DNA from: Pseudomonas farsensis
GTDB taxonomy: Bacteria; Pseudomonadota; Gammaproteobacteria; Pseudomonadales; Pseudomonadaceae
Assembly (NCBI RefSeq): GCF_014268805.2
Contig: NZ_JABWRF020000001.1
Location: 2,023,792 to 2,087,791, forward strand
Length of the DNA: 64,000 nucleotides
Reading direction: 5' to 3'
The notes below the pieces were generated by a model. The model did no database searches, was not told where the DNA came from, and worked only from the letters and a program-made list of their open reading frames with translations. Made by a program: the position numbers and the translations under genes. This document shows, piece by piece, positions 37,176 through 45,842 of the stretch (its first letter is position 1; each line of letters starts with the position of its first letter).

Positions 37176-38738
37176 TCAACCCAGGAACAGGCGGTAAGCC
37201 GGGTTATTCGTCTCGTCCCAATAGCGATAACCCATGGCCTCCAGCGCCTGCGGCAGCCCTGGCTGCTCGTCCTCCGGGACCTCCAGGGCGGCGAACACCC
37301 GCGCCTCGGCAGCGCCATGGTTGCGGTAGTGGAACAGGCTGATATTCCAACGCTTGCCAAGGCGCTCGAGAAAGCCCAGCAGCGCCCCCGGACGCTCGGG
37401 GAATTCAAAGCGCAGTACACGCTCGCCTGCCCCCGGCGCGGCATGCCCGCCCACGGTATGACGCACGTGCAGCTTGGCCAGTTCGTTGTCGGTCAGGTCC
37501 AGTACCTGGTAACCCTGCTCGCCAAGGCTTGCCAGCAGTGCTTCGCGCGGGTCGTGCAGTGGGTGGGTCTGGACGCCGACAAACAGCCGCGCCTCTTTGC
37601 CAGGGTAATAGCGGTAGTTGAATTCGGTGATCTGACGCTTGCCCAGTGCCTGGCAAAAGGCGCGGAAACTGCCCGGCTGCTCGGGGATGGTCACGGCAAT
37701 GATCGCCTCGCGCTGCTCGCCCAGTTCGGCGCGCTCTGCTACATGCCGCAAGCGGTCGAAGTTGACGTTGGCGCCCGAATCGATAGCCACCAGCGCCTGG
37801 CCCTGCAAACCTTCGCGGGCGACGTACTTCTTGATGCCGGCCACCGCCAGTGCACCGGACGGCTCGGTGATCGACCGGGTGTCGTCATAGATGTCCTTGA
37901 TCGCCGCACACAGCTCGTCGCTGCTCACGGTGACCACCTCGTCAACGAAATGCCGGCACAGTTCGAAGCAATGCGCGCCGATCTGCGCCACTGCCACGCC
38001 GTCGGCGAAGGTGCCCACTTGCGGCAGGATTACCCGCTCGCCCGCGGCCATGGCGGCCTGCAGGCAGTTGGAGTCTTCAGGCTCGACGCCGATCACCTTG
38101 ACCTCAGGGCGCAGATATTTCACGTAGGCGGCAATCCCGGCGATCAACCCACCGCCGCCTACCGGTACGAAGATGGCGTGCAGCGGGCCTGGGTGCTGGC
38201 GCAGGATTTCCATGGCCACGGTACCTTGGCCGGAGATCACGTCCGGGTCGTCGAATGGCGGCACGAAGGTCGCGCCATCGCGGTCGGCCAGGGTCAATGC
38301 GTGGGCCAGTGCATGGGGGAAGCTTTCGCCGTGCAATACCACGTTGCCGCCACGCGAACGCACGCCCTCGACCTTGAGCGACGGGGTGGTGGTTGGCATG
38401 ACAATGGTGGCGCGGATGCCCAGATGCGCGGCGGCCAGTGCCACGCCTTGGGCGTGGTTGCCGGCAGAGGCGGTGATGACGCCGCGCTCGCGCTGGGCTT
38501 GGGTGAGGCGTGACAGGCGGGTATAGGCGCCGCGGATCTTGAACGAGAAGGTCGGCTGCAGGTCTTCGCGTTTGAGCAGTACCGCGTTGCCCAGCGCCGC
38601 AGACAACGCCGGGGCGGCTTGCAATGGGGTTTCGATGGCCAGGTCGTACACCGGCGCCGAGAGAATACGGCGCACCTGTTCGCTCAACAGTTGCTGGGGG
38701 GTTGCGGCGCTGCGTGGGCTGACGCTGAAGCTGGTCAT
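37176..38738 (-). CDS. ilvA: Threonine ammonia-lyase, biosynthetic
   Basis: 520 residues from ATG 38738 with AGGAGT upstream. It deaminates threonine to 2-oxobutanoate, the first step of isoleucine synthesis. PLP lysine is Lys67 in PTFSFKIRGAYTRL; SAGNHAQGVALAA and the glycine-rich VPVGGGGLIAGIAAYVKY bind the cofactor phosphate. Two C-terminal ACT-like domains (about 335-415 and 430-515, e.g. ITVPEQPGSFRAFCQALG-like and FEFPERPGALLGFLERLG) identify the allosteric biosynthetic form. The upstream leader encodes a short Ile/Thr-rich peptide with a terminator, so expression is controlled by attenuation. Confidence 0.95.
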   Translation of the reverse strand: MTSFSVSPRSAATPQQLLSEQVRRILSAPVYDLAIETPLQAAPALSAALGNAVLLKREDLQPTFSFKIRGAYTRLSRLTQAQRERGVITASAGNHAQGVALAAAHLGIRATIVMPTTTPSLKVEGVRSRGGNVVLHGESFPHALAHALTLADRDGATFVPPFDDPDVISGQGTVAMEILRQHPGPLHAIFVPVGGGGLIAGIAAYVKYLRPEVKVIGVEPEDSNCLQAAMAAGERVILPQVGTFADGVAVAQIGAHCFELCRHFVDEVVTVSSDELCAAIKDIYDDTRSITEPSGALAVAGIKKYVAREGLQGQALVAIDSGANVNFDRLRHVAERAELGEQREAIIAVTIPEQPGSFRAFCQALGKRQITEFNYRYYPGKEARLFVGVQTHPLHDPREALLASLGEQGYQVLDLTDNELAKLHVRHTVGGHAAPGAGERVLRFEFPERPGALLGFLERLGKRWNISLFHYRNHGAAEARVFAALEVPEDEQPGLPQALEAMGYRYWDETNNPAYRLFLG

Positions 38739-38779
38739 CAATGACTCCTGGTTTTGTGATTTGCCCAGGAGTCAGAGAG

Positions 38780-38830
38780 AAAAAACCCGCCTCCAGGGCG
38801 GGTTCGGTGCACGTACGCGCTAGCCCGCCA
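38780..38830 (-). terminator. ilvA transcription attenuator with mutually exclusive hairpins
   Basis: On the minus strand, ACCCGCC (38797-38803) and GGCGGGT (38785-38791) form a perfect 7-bp stem with a five-base loop, followed by six T: an intrinsic terminator 42 bases before the ilvA start. An upstream GGCGGGC (38823-38829), overlapping the end of the leader frame, can instead pair with the same CCCGCC to form an antiterminator. Stalling at the Ile codons would leave that arm free and let transcription proceed; a ribosome reaching the stop codon would cover it and permit termination. Confidence 0.85.
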
Positions 38831-38888
38831 ATCCGATAATGGCGGTAATAATAATGTTGGCGGCGTAGGTGTGCGGGAAGGTATTCAT
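38820..38888 (-). CDS. ilvA leader peptide (isoleucine/threonine attenuator)
   Basis: A 22-codon frame, ATG 38888 to TAG 38820-38822. It starts MNTFPHTYAAN and continues with three consecutive Ile codons (ATT ATT ATT), then Thr-Ala-Ile-Ile and ends GLAG. Five of 22 residues are Ile and three are Thr, the product and substrate pathway amino acids of the downstream enzyme. The stop codon lies inside the sequence that forms the antiterminator arm. No Shine-Dalgarno is evident, and the best promoter would place transcription start only a few bases before the ATG, so leaderless translation is possible. Confidence 0.85.
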   Translation of the reverse strand: MNTFPHTYAANIIITAIIGLAG

Positions 38889-38898
38889 GGGCAAGGAA

Positions 38899-38926
38899 CT
38901 TATCCCGTGCACTCAATGCACGTCAA
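38899..38926 (-). promoter_or_regulatory. Candidate sigma-70 promoter of ilvA
   Basis: TTGACG (38921-38926) and GATAAG (38899-38904) are separated by 16 bases on the minus strand, directly upstream of the leader peptide. The spacer overlaps the inverted repeat GTGCA-TTGAG-TGCAC, a possible operator. The predicted start near 38892 would leave almost no untranslated leader. Confidence 0.5.
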
Positions 38927-38962
38927 CAGGCTTTTTGCGGGATCGTGCGCTACCTCTGCACC

Positions 38963-39285
38963 GGCCTCATCGCAGGCTGTCGCCATAGAATCTTCCACAG
39001 AGGCCATGCGCAACCGCAACATTGCTGGTTGGACCCAATCCTATGGGAAATGATAGACAGTTGTGGCGAGCGGGCTTGTCCCGCGTTGGGCTGCGCAGCA
39101 GCCCTGAAAACCCAAGGGCTGCTGCGCAGCCCAACGCGGGCAAGCCCGCTCGCCACAAGGAGATATATCTGGCGGGAACAGGCTTGTACAAAACCATAGA
39201 ATCTCCCACATGGACCGCCTCAGCCGCGATATCCGAGTCTGGCCCAGATCCCTGTGGGGGCTGGCGACAGCCCTGCGATGAGGCC
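38963..39285. repeat. Composite repeat copy 2
   Basis: Same composite repeat as at 22731 and 46556: outer REP start GGCCTCATCGCAGG at 38963, shared core around CAACATTGCTGGTTGGACCC, inner long inverted repeat about 39063-39156 and a tail through GGCGGGAACAGGC to about 39209. A closing REP element in inverted orientation ends at 39285. It fills most of the gap between the histidine kinase stop and the ilvA promoter. Confidence 0.85.
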
Positions 39286-39314
39286 AGCGCAGGTAAAACA
39301 GCCAGGTACTCCCG

Positions 39315-40613
39315 CTAACCGGCCGGCAGGCGGATGCTGAACTGCGCCCCGCCCAATACCGATTGCTCAACGCTCAGGCTGCCGCCCTGCCCTTCAATCG
39401 CCCTGCGGCTGATCGCAAGCCCCAGGCCGAAGCCACCGGTGCTGCGGTCCCGACTGCGGTCCAGACGGTAGAACGGCTGGAAAATACGCTCACGTTCCTC
39501 GACCGGAATACCAATGCCGTCATCCTCAACCGTCAACAGGCACCCGCCGTCCGCCTCAAGGCGCAGGCGTATCAGCAGGTGTTCATCGCAGTAGCGCATG
39601 GCATTGCGCACCAGGTTCTGTACCGCACGCGCCGTCAGGCGTGGGTCGAGCACAAAGCGTGGCAGCTCGGTCTCGCAGCACACCTGCCACTGGATACCGC
39701 GGCTGTCGAGTTCCTCGGCAAAGCCGCCAAGCACGCTGTCGACCAGCTCGAGCAGCGACACCTCGACCCGCTCGCAGGCCTGAGTGGCGCTTTCCAGGCG
39801 GCTATAGGACAGCAATTCAAGCACCAGCTCATCCAGCTCGCGCACATGGCCAACCAGCTCAAGCAAACGCTTGCGGCTTGCCGGTGGGACTTCGTCGAAC
39901 AGCAGCACCAAGCCGAAATCCAGCCGCGTAAGCGGTGTACGCAGTTCATGGGACACCGCATTGAGCAGGTCGCGCTGCTGGTTGACGTGGCGCTCCAGGT
40001 CACCGGCCATGGTGTCGAACACCGCTGCCAGTTCACCGATGTTCGAGCGTGGCGAAATATGCGTGCGTTCAGCCATCTGGCCCTGGCCCAGGCGCCGTGC
40101 GGTTTCCCGAAGCCGTTCAAGGTCACGCCAGTGCGGCCACACCCACAGCAAAAGGCAGCCCAGTAGCGCAGCGCCGATCAGCACCGTCACGCCCCACGAC
40201 AGCACGTTGATGTCCAGCGGGTCTGGCGGTGAGCGCAGCAGCACCAGCCAGTCCTTGTCCAGCGGCGCCAGCACAGTCTCGTAATACCCCCAGTCGGCGA
40301 TGCGCACGGCGTGCTGGCCATGTTCCAGGCGCGCGCGCTCGGCGTCGCTGATAGCCGTGCCCTGCATCGGCAACAGTTCGACTTCAAGTGGCGCGAAGGT
40401 TGCCGCCAGATCGTGCTGCACAGCCGGCCACTGTTCGCGCCGCACCTGCTGGAACTGGCGCACGATCAGCGTCTGCACACCTTTGGTCTGTGCCAGGTTG
40501 TAGTTCATGAAGCGCTCGTGGAAGGAGCCGACGATCGCACCGGGGATCAGCAGCAAGGCGCCTGCGTACGCGACGATGATCAGCAGGTACAGGCGCACCA
40601 GGATCTTCAGCAT
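39315..40613 (-). CDS. Sensor histidine kinase (RstB-like)
   Basis: 432 residues. Membrane helices near 6-30 and 138-160 bracket a periplasmic sensor of about 105 residues; HAMP follows (about 160-212). HisKA has the phospho-accepting His222 in NAVSHELRTPLTRLDFGL. The ATPase domain shows NLVRNAMRYC (N box), VEDDGIGIPVEERERIF (G1) and GGFGLGLAISRRAIEG (G2). The cytosolic response regulator gene lies immediately upstream (six-base gap) and the pair is divergent from an RND pump operon, suggesting it controls the pump. The signal is unknown. Confidence 0.9.
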   Translation of the reverse strand: MLKILVRLYLLIIVAYAGALLLIPGAIVGSFHERFMNYNLAQTKGVQTLIVRQFQQVRREQWPAVQHDLAATFAPLEVELLPMQGTAISDAERARLEHGQHAVRIADWGYYETVLAPLDKDWLVLLRSPPDPLDINVLSWGVTVLIGAALLGCLLLWVWPHWRDLERLRETARRLGQGQMAERTHISPRSNIGELAAVFDTMAGDLERHVNQQRDLLNAVSHELRTPLTRLDFGLVLLFDEVPPASRKRLLELVGHVRELDELVLELLSYSRLESATQACERVEVSLLELVDSVLGGFAEELDSRGIQWQVCCETELPRFVLDPRLTARAVQNLVRNAMRYCDEHLLIRLRLEADGGCLLTVEDDGIGIPVEERERIFQPFYRLDRSRDRSTGGFGLGLAISRRAIEGQGGSLSVEQSVLGGAQFSIRLPAG

Positions 40614-40619
40614 GGCCTG

Positions 40620-41321
40620 TCAGTACTCCCACTCGACGCGGCTGAACAGGTAGCCCTTGCCCCACACGGTCTTGATCTTGCGTGCCTCGCCGGCGCTGTC
40701 GTCGAACTTGCGTCGCAGCTTGGAAATCGCCACGTCCACCGACCGGTCGGTGCCGTTGAACTCGATGCCACGCAGTTGCTGCAGGATGCGGTCGCGGCTG
40801 AGCACCTCGCCGGCGTTGCGCGCCAGCACCACCAGCAGGTTGTATTCACCACTGGACAACTCGACCTCGTCGCCGCGCCAACTGACTACCCTTTCGGCGA
40901 GGTCGATGCGCAGGCCACCGATCAGGATCTGGTCGTGCTCAAGACGCGGCTCGTTGATGCTGCTGCGGCGCAGCAGCGTGCGCACCCGTGCCAGCAGCAC
41001 CCGCGGCTCACAGGGCTTGGTGACATAGTCGTCGGCGCCCATCTCCAGCCCCAGCACCTGGTCGTGGCTGTCGTCACGGGCGGTCAGCATGAGGATCGGC
41101 AGGCTTTGCGATTCCTGGCGCAACAAACGGCACACCTGCAGGCCGTCGAGGCCCGGCAGCATCAGGTCGAGAATCACCAGGTCCGGCTTGTGCCGATGGG
41201 CGGCCTCCAGCACCTGATCGCCGCGTGCGATCACCTGGACGTTGAAATCGTTGCGCTGCAGGTAACTGGCAATCAGTTCGGACAACGCGTTGTCGTCTTC
41301 GACCAGAAGAATGTTCGGCAT
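40620..41321 (-). CDS. OmpR-family response regulator (RstA-like)
   Basis: 233 residues. Receiver domain with acidic pocket Glu8-Asp9-Asp10 (LLVEDDN), phospho-acceptor Asp52 in VILDLMLPG, Thr in LMLTARDD and Lys in VTKPCEPRVL. The C-terminal winged helix ends in VDVAISKLRRKFDD and KTVWGKGYLFSRV, the OmpR/PhoB recognition-helix region. It is transcribed with the histidine kinase and away from the RND operon; the 156-base gap to the pump is the likely target. A control role for the pump is inference from position. Confidence 0.92.
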   Translation of the reverse strand: MPNILLVEDDNALSELIASYLQRNDFNVQVIARGDQVLEAAHRHKPDLVILDLMLPGLDGLQVCRLLRQESQSLPILMLTARDDSHDQVLGLEMGADDYVTKPCEPRVLLARVRTLLRRSSINEPRLEHDQILIGGLRIDLAERVVSWRGDEVELSSGEYNLLVVLARNAGEVLSRDRILQQLRGIEFNGTDRSVDVAISKLRRKFDDSAGEARKIKTVWGKGYLFSRVEWEY

Positions 41322-41477
41322 AGGGAATCAGGCATCAGGAAAGAATGGGCAGGATATCGAATCCCACACCCGCAACAGCTTCTTCTTAACACTTTTTCAC
41401 ACACGTCCTACAGGGATTAACAGCAACCGAAGGCAACAGTGCCTTAGGATACGCTCGATCAAACTTGGAAGATCCGT
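41322..41477. promoter_or_regulatory. Divergent control region of two-component system and RND pump
   Basis: 156 bases between the response regulator and the membrane fusion protein gene. An AT-rich stretch around 41380-41405 (CTTCTTAACACTTTTTCACAC) is the most probable regulator-binding or promoter area. GGAAG precedes the pump ATG at 41478. No exact direct repeats of an OmpR-type site were confirmed. Confidence 0.4.
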
Positions 41478-42647
41478 ATGTCCACTTTCCGTGCCGGGCG
41501 TCTGCGCCCCGTGGCGCTGCTCGCGCTGCTCACCCTCGCCCTTGCCGGTTGCAATGACGCCGCTGACCAGGGCCCACAGCCACCCAAGCCGAAGGTGCGG
41601 GTCGAAACCCTCGCCGAGCAACCAGTGGCGATCAGCACCGAACTGAGTGGCCGCCTGCTCGCACCGCGTACTGCCGAGGTGCGGGCGCGGGTGGCGGGCG
41701 TGGTGCTCAAGCGCATGTACCGTGAGGGTAGCGACGTCAAACAAGGCGATGTGCTGTTTCTGATCGACCCGGCACCGTTCAAGGCCGACCTCGACAGTGC
41801 CCGGGCCGCATTGGCCAAGGCCGAGGCCACCCGCTACCAGACACGCCTGCAAGCGCAGCGCTACGGCCAACTGGTCGATGAGAAGGCCGTCAGCCGCCAG
41901 GAATACGACAACGCTCGCGCAGCGTTCCTGCAGGCGGATGCGGCCGTGGCAGAAGCCAAGGCCGCACTGGAGCGGGCACGCCTGAACCTGGGCTACGCCA
42001 CCGTTACGGCGCCGATTGCCGGGCGCATTGGCCGGGCCTTGGTGACCGAAGGCGCGCTGGTGGGCCAGAACGAGACCACGCCGCTTGCGACCATCCAGCA
42101 ACTCAACCCGATCCACGCCGATGTCAGCCAGTCGACCCGTGAGCTCAACGCGCTGCGCCGCGCCTTGCGTGCAGGCGAGCTGCAGCAGGCGGGACGCGAC
42201 GAGGTGCATGCCACGCTGATCCAGGACGACGGCAGCGCGTATCCGCTGGCGGGCAAGTTGCTGTTCTCTGACATCAGTGTCGACCCCAGCACCAACCAGA
42301 TCACCCTGCGCAGCGAGTTCCCCAACCCCGACCTCGACCTGCTGCCGGGCAGCTACGTGCGCGTGCGCCTGGCCCAGGCCGTGCAGCCCAAAGGCTTGAG
42401 CGTGCCACAACGGGCAATCACGCGTGACAGCGCCGGGGTGCCAAAGGTGCTGGTGGTCGATGCGCAGATGCGCGTCAGCGAGCGCCCGGTGCAACTGGGC
42501 AACGCCCTGGGCGACCGCTGGGTCGTCAGCGCCGGGCTCAACCCCGGCGAGCGCGTGGTGGTCGAGGGCTTGCAGCACGTCAAGGCCGGTGACCTGGTAA
42601 ACGTCGACGAACAACCGGGCGCCAGTGTCGCCCAGCACGGCCAATGA
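41478..42647 (+). CDS. RND efflux periplasmic adaptor (membrane fusion) lipoprotein
   Basis: 389 residues from ATG 41478. The signal ends in a lipobox LALAGC (Cys about residue 25). Next come the lipoyl/barrel-sandwich halves (RTAEVRARVAGVVLKRMYR; GYATVTAPIAGRIGRALV), an alpha-hairpin between them (about 100-165), and a beta-barrel domain. It links the inner-membrane pump to an outer-membrane channel. It is in an operon with the permease (11-base gap). No outer-membrane factor is encoded here, so a shared one encoded elsewhere must be used. Confidence 0.93.
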   Translation: MSTFRAGRLRPVALLALLTLALAGCNDAADQGPQPPKPKVRVETLAEQPVAISTELSGRLLAPRTAEVRARVAGVVLKRMYREGSDVKQGDVLFLIDPAPFKADLDSARAALAKAEATRYQTRLQAQRYGQLVDEKAVSRQEYDNARAAFLQADAAVAEAKAALERARLNLGYATVTAPIAGRIGRALVTEGALVGQNETTPLATIQQLNPIHADVSQSTRELNALRRALRAGELQQAGRDEVHATLIQDDGSAYPLAGKLLFSDISVDPSTNQITLRSEFPNPDLDLLPGSYVRVRLAQAVQPKGLSVPQRAITRDSAGVPKVLVVDAQMRVSERPVQLGNALGDRWVVSAGLNPGERVVVEGLQHVKAGDLVNVDEQPGASVAQHGQ

Positions 42648-42658
42648 GGGCCTGAACC

Positions 42659-45600
42659 ATGCCGCAATTCTTCATCGAACGCCCGGTATTCGCCTGGGTG
42701 GTCGCGTTGTTCATCCTGCTGCTCGGCGGCCTGGCCATCCCGCAATTGCCGGTTGCGCAGTACCCTGACGTGGCACCGCCACAGGTGGAAGTCTATGCGG
42801 TGTACCCGGGAGCCTCGGCGGCGACTCTGGACGAAAGCGTGGTCAGCGTCATCGAGCAGGAGCTCAACGGCGCCGATAACCTGCTGTACTTCGAATCGCA
42901 AAGCAGCCTGGGCAGTGCCACCATCACCGCAAGCTTCCAGCCCGGCACCAACCCGGACCTGGCTCAGGTCGATGTGCAGAACCGCCTGAAGGTGATCGAG
43001 TCGCGCCTGCCGCGCGCAGTCACACAACAAGGGCTACAGGTAGAAAAGGTTTCCACCGGTTTCCTGCTGCTGGCTACCCTTACCTCCGAAGATGGCAACC
43101 TGGACGAAATTGCACTGTCCGACATTCTGGCGCGCAACGTGATGAACGAGGTGCGCCGCGTCAAGGGCGTCGGCAAGGCCCAGCTGTATGGCTCCGAGCG
43201 GGCCATGCGCATCTGGGTCGACCCGGCCAAACTGGTCGGCTACAACCTCACCCCCAACGATGTTTCAGCGGCCATCGCCGCGCAGAACGCTCAGGTGGCG
43301 CCAGGCAGCATCGGCGACCTGCCGGCGCGCCCGACCCAGGAAATCACCGCCAATGTGGTCGTGCGTGGCCAGTTGAGCACCCCAGAAGAGTTCGCCGCCA
43401 TCGTGCTGCGGGCCAATGCCGATGGCTCCAGCGTGACAGTCGGCGATGTTGCCCGCGTTGAAATTGGCGCCCAGGACTACCAGTACGGCACCCGCCTCAA
43501 TGGCAAGGCTACCAGTGCCTTCAGCGTCAAGCTGTCGCCCGGCGCCAACGCCATGGAAACCGCAGCACTGGTCAAGGCCAAGCTCAACGAGCTGTCGCGC
43601 TACTTCCCGCAGGGCGTGCGCATAGACATCCCTTACGACACCTCGCCGTTCGTCAAGGTGTCGATCCAGCAAGTGATCAGCACCTTGGCCGAGGCCATGG
43701 TGCTAGTGTTCGCGGTGATGTTCCTGTTCCTGCAGAATCTGCGCTATACGCTGATCCCAACCCTGGTGGTGCCGGTGGCGCTGATGGGCACCTTTGCGGT
43801 GATGAACCTGCTGGGTTTCTCGATCAACGTGCTGACGCTGTTCGGCATGGTGCTGGCCATCGGCATTCTGGTGGACGACGCCATCGTGGTGGTGGAAAAC
43901 GTCGAGCGGATCATGGCCGAGGAAGGCCTGGAGCCAAAAGCCGCTACGCGCAAGGCCATGGGCCAGATCAGTGGCGCGATCATCGGCATCACCCTGGTGC
44001 TGGTGGCGGTGTTCTTGCCGATGGCGTTCATGAAAGGCTCGGTGGGGGTCATCTACAAGCAGTTCTCGGTGTCGATGGCCGTGTCTATCCTGTTCTCGGC
44101 CTTCCTGGCCCTGAGCCTAACCCCGGCGCTGTGCGCCACCCTGCTCAAACCGCTGGCCAAGGGCGAGCACCATCAGCGTAAAGGCTTCTTCGGCTGGTTC
44201 AACCGGCGCTTCGAGCACATGAGCGATGGTTACCAGCGCTGGGTCAGCCATGCGCTGGCCCGCAGCGGCCGCTACCTGTTGGTGTACGCCGCACTGCTGG
44301 GCGTGCTGGGCTATGGGTTCAGCCAACTGCCAACGGCGTTCCTGCCCACCGAGGACCAGGGCTACACCATCACCGACATCCAACTGCCGCCCGGCGCCAG
44401 CCAGGCACGCACCATCGAGGTGGCGCGCCAGATCGAGGCACACAACACCGGGGAGCCGGGGGTCGCCAATACCACGTTGATCCTTGGCTTCAGCTTCTCG
44501 GGCAGCGGGCAGAACGCCGCGCTGGCCTTCACCACGCTGAAGGACTGGGCCGAGCGCAACGCCGATAACAGCGCGCAGTCCATTGCCGACCGGGCCAACA
44601 TGGCGTTTTCCGGGCTCAAGGACGCCATTGCCTTCGCAGTGTTGCCCCCGCCGGTTGACGGCCTGGGTGAGTCGACAGGCTTCGAGTTCCGTCTGCAGGA
44701 CCGCGGCGGCATGGGCTACAGCGAGTTGATGCAGGCCCGTGACCAACTGTTGGCCCAGGCGGCCAGCAGCAAAGTGCTGGTCAACGTGCGCGAGGCCTCT
44801 CTGGCCGAGAGCCCGCAAGTAGTGCTTGAGGTTGACCGGCGGCAAGCCAATGCCTTGGGCGTGTCGTTCGCCGATATCGGCGCGGTGCTCGACACCGCAG
44901 TAGGCTCCAACTACGTCAACGACTTCCCCAACCAGGGGCGCATGCAGCGGGTGGTGGTGCAGGCCGACGGCGACAACCGCAGCCAGGTCGAAGACTTGCT
45001 GAAAATCCACGTGCGCAACGCCAGCGGCAAGATGGTGCCACTGGGTGCATTCGTCAGCGCCCGCTGGCAATCGGGGCCGGTGCAGTTGACCCGCTACAAC
45101 GGCTACCCGGCGGTGTCGATTTCTGGCGAACCGGCGCCGGGGTACAGTTCAGGGCAAGCCATGGCTGAAATCGAACGACTGGTCGCCGAGTTGCCGGCAG
45201 GTACCGGCCTTGAATGGACGGGCCTGTCACTGCAGGAGCGCCTGTCGGGCAGCCAAGCCCCGCTGCTGATGGCGCTGTCGCTGCTGGTGGTGTTCCTGTG
45301 CCTGGCGGCGCTGTACGAAAGCTGGTCGATCCCGACCGCGGTACTGCTGGTGGTGCCGCTTGGGGTATTGGGTGCGGTGCTGGCGGTGACGCTGCGCGGC
45401 CTGCCCAACGATGTATTCTTCAAGGTCGGTTTGATCACCCTGATCGGCCTGTCGGCGAAGAACGCCATCTTGATCATCGAATTCGCCAAGGGCCTGGTCG
45501 ACCAAGGCATGGATGCCACAGAAGCGGCCATCCAGGCTGCACGGCTGCGCCTGCGGCCCATTGTGATGACCTCGCTTGCGTTCATTCTCGGTGTCGTCCC

Positions 45601-45781
45601 GCTGGCCATTGCCAGTGGCGCCAGCTCCGCCAGCCAGCAGGCCATTGGCACCGGCGTGATCGGCGGCATGCTCAGCGCCACGTTTGCGGTGGTGTTCGTT
45701 CCGGTATTCTTCGTGGTGGTGATGAAGCTCGCCGGGCGCCGGCAAGCTGGGCAGCCACAGCAGGTGCGCGACGACGCCTGA
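42659..45781 (+). CDS. HAE1-family RND multidrug efflux permease
   Basis: 1040 residues, the usual size. Twelve membrane helices in the AcrB pattern; N-terminal MPQFFIERPVFAWVVALFI; helix 4 carries the proton-relay Asp pair in GILVDDAIVVVENVERIM (about 406-407). Helices 10-12 include VGLITLIGLSAKNAILIIEF (Lys of the relay) and the closing FVPVFFVVVMKL. It exports drugs or solvents driven by protons. Substrates are unknown. It resembles MexF/TtgB-type pumps. The following hairpin ends the operon just before mobA. Confidence 0.95.
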   Translation: MPQFFIERPVFAWVVALFILLLGGLAIPQLPVAQYPDVAPPQVEVYAVYPGASAATLDESVVSVIEQELNGADNLLYFESQSSLGSATITASFQPGTNPDLAQVDVQNRLKVIESRLPRAVTQQGLQVEKVSTGFLLLATLTSEDGNLDEIALSDILARNVMNEVRRVKGVGKAQLYGSERAMRIWVDPAKLVGYNLTPNDVSAAIAAQNAQVAPGSIGDLPARPTQEITANVVVRGQLSTPEEFAAIVLRANADGSSVTVGDVARVEIGAQDYQYGTRLNGKATSAFSVKLSPGANAMETAALVKAKLNELSRYFPQGVRIDIPYDTSPFVKVSIQQVISTLAEAMVLVFAVMFLFLQNLRYTLIPTLVVPVALMGTFAVMNLLGFSINVLTLFGMVLAIGILVDDAIVVVENVERIMAEEGLEPKAATRKAMGQISGAIIGITLVLVAVFLPMAFMKGSVGVIYKQFSVSMAVSILFSAFLALSLTPALCATLLKPLAKGEHHQRKGFFGWFNRRFEHMSDGYQRWVSHALARSGRYLLVYAALLGVLGYGFSQLPTAFLPTEDQGYTITDIQLPPGASQARTIEVARQIEAHNTGEPGVANTTLILGFSFSGSGQNAALAFTTLKDWAERNADNSAQSIADRANMAFSGLKDAIAFAVLPPPVDGLGESTGFEFRLQDRGGMGYSELMQARDQLLAQAASSKVLVNVREASLAESPQVVLEVDRRQANALGVSFADIGAVLDTAVGSNYVNDFPNQGRMQRVVVQADGDNRSQVEDLLKIHVRNASGKMVPLGAFVSARWQSGPVQLTRYNGYPAVSISGEPAPGYSSGQAMAEIERLVAELPAGTGLEWTGLSLQERLSGSQAPLLMALSLLVVFLCLAALYESWSIPTAVLLVVPLGVLGAVLAVTLRGLPNDVFFKVGLITLIGLSAKNAILIIEFAKGLVDQGMDATEAAIQAARLRLRPIVMTSLAFILGVVPLAIASGASSASQQAIGTGVIGGMLSATFAVVFVPVFFVVVMKLAGRRQAGQPQQVRDDA

Positions 45782-45807
45782 CTGGACAGCCAAGGCATTG
45801 AATGAGA

Positions 45808-45841
45808 GGGTTCCCGGCACACCCTGCCCGGAGCCCTTTTT
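45808..45841 (+). terminator. Terminator after RND operon overlapping the mobA ribosome-binding site
   Basis: GGGTTCC.CGG (45808-45817) pairs with CCGGAGCCC (45828-45836), one base bulged, and is followed by five T (45837-45841). The descending arm contains GGAG, the only Shine-Dalgarno-like sequence for the mobA ATG at 45843, nine bases away. The same element may both end the pump transcript and limit mobA translation from read-through RNA. Confidence 0.65.
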
Positions 45842-45842
45842 G

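Noticed and set aside
38871..39370. Reading frames between ilvA leader and histidine kinase
   Set aside because: They run through the composite repeat and have no ribosome-binding site or protein character.
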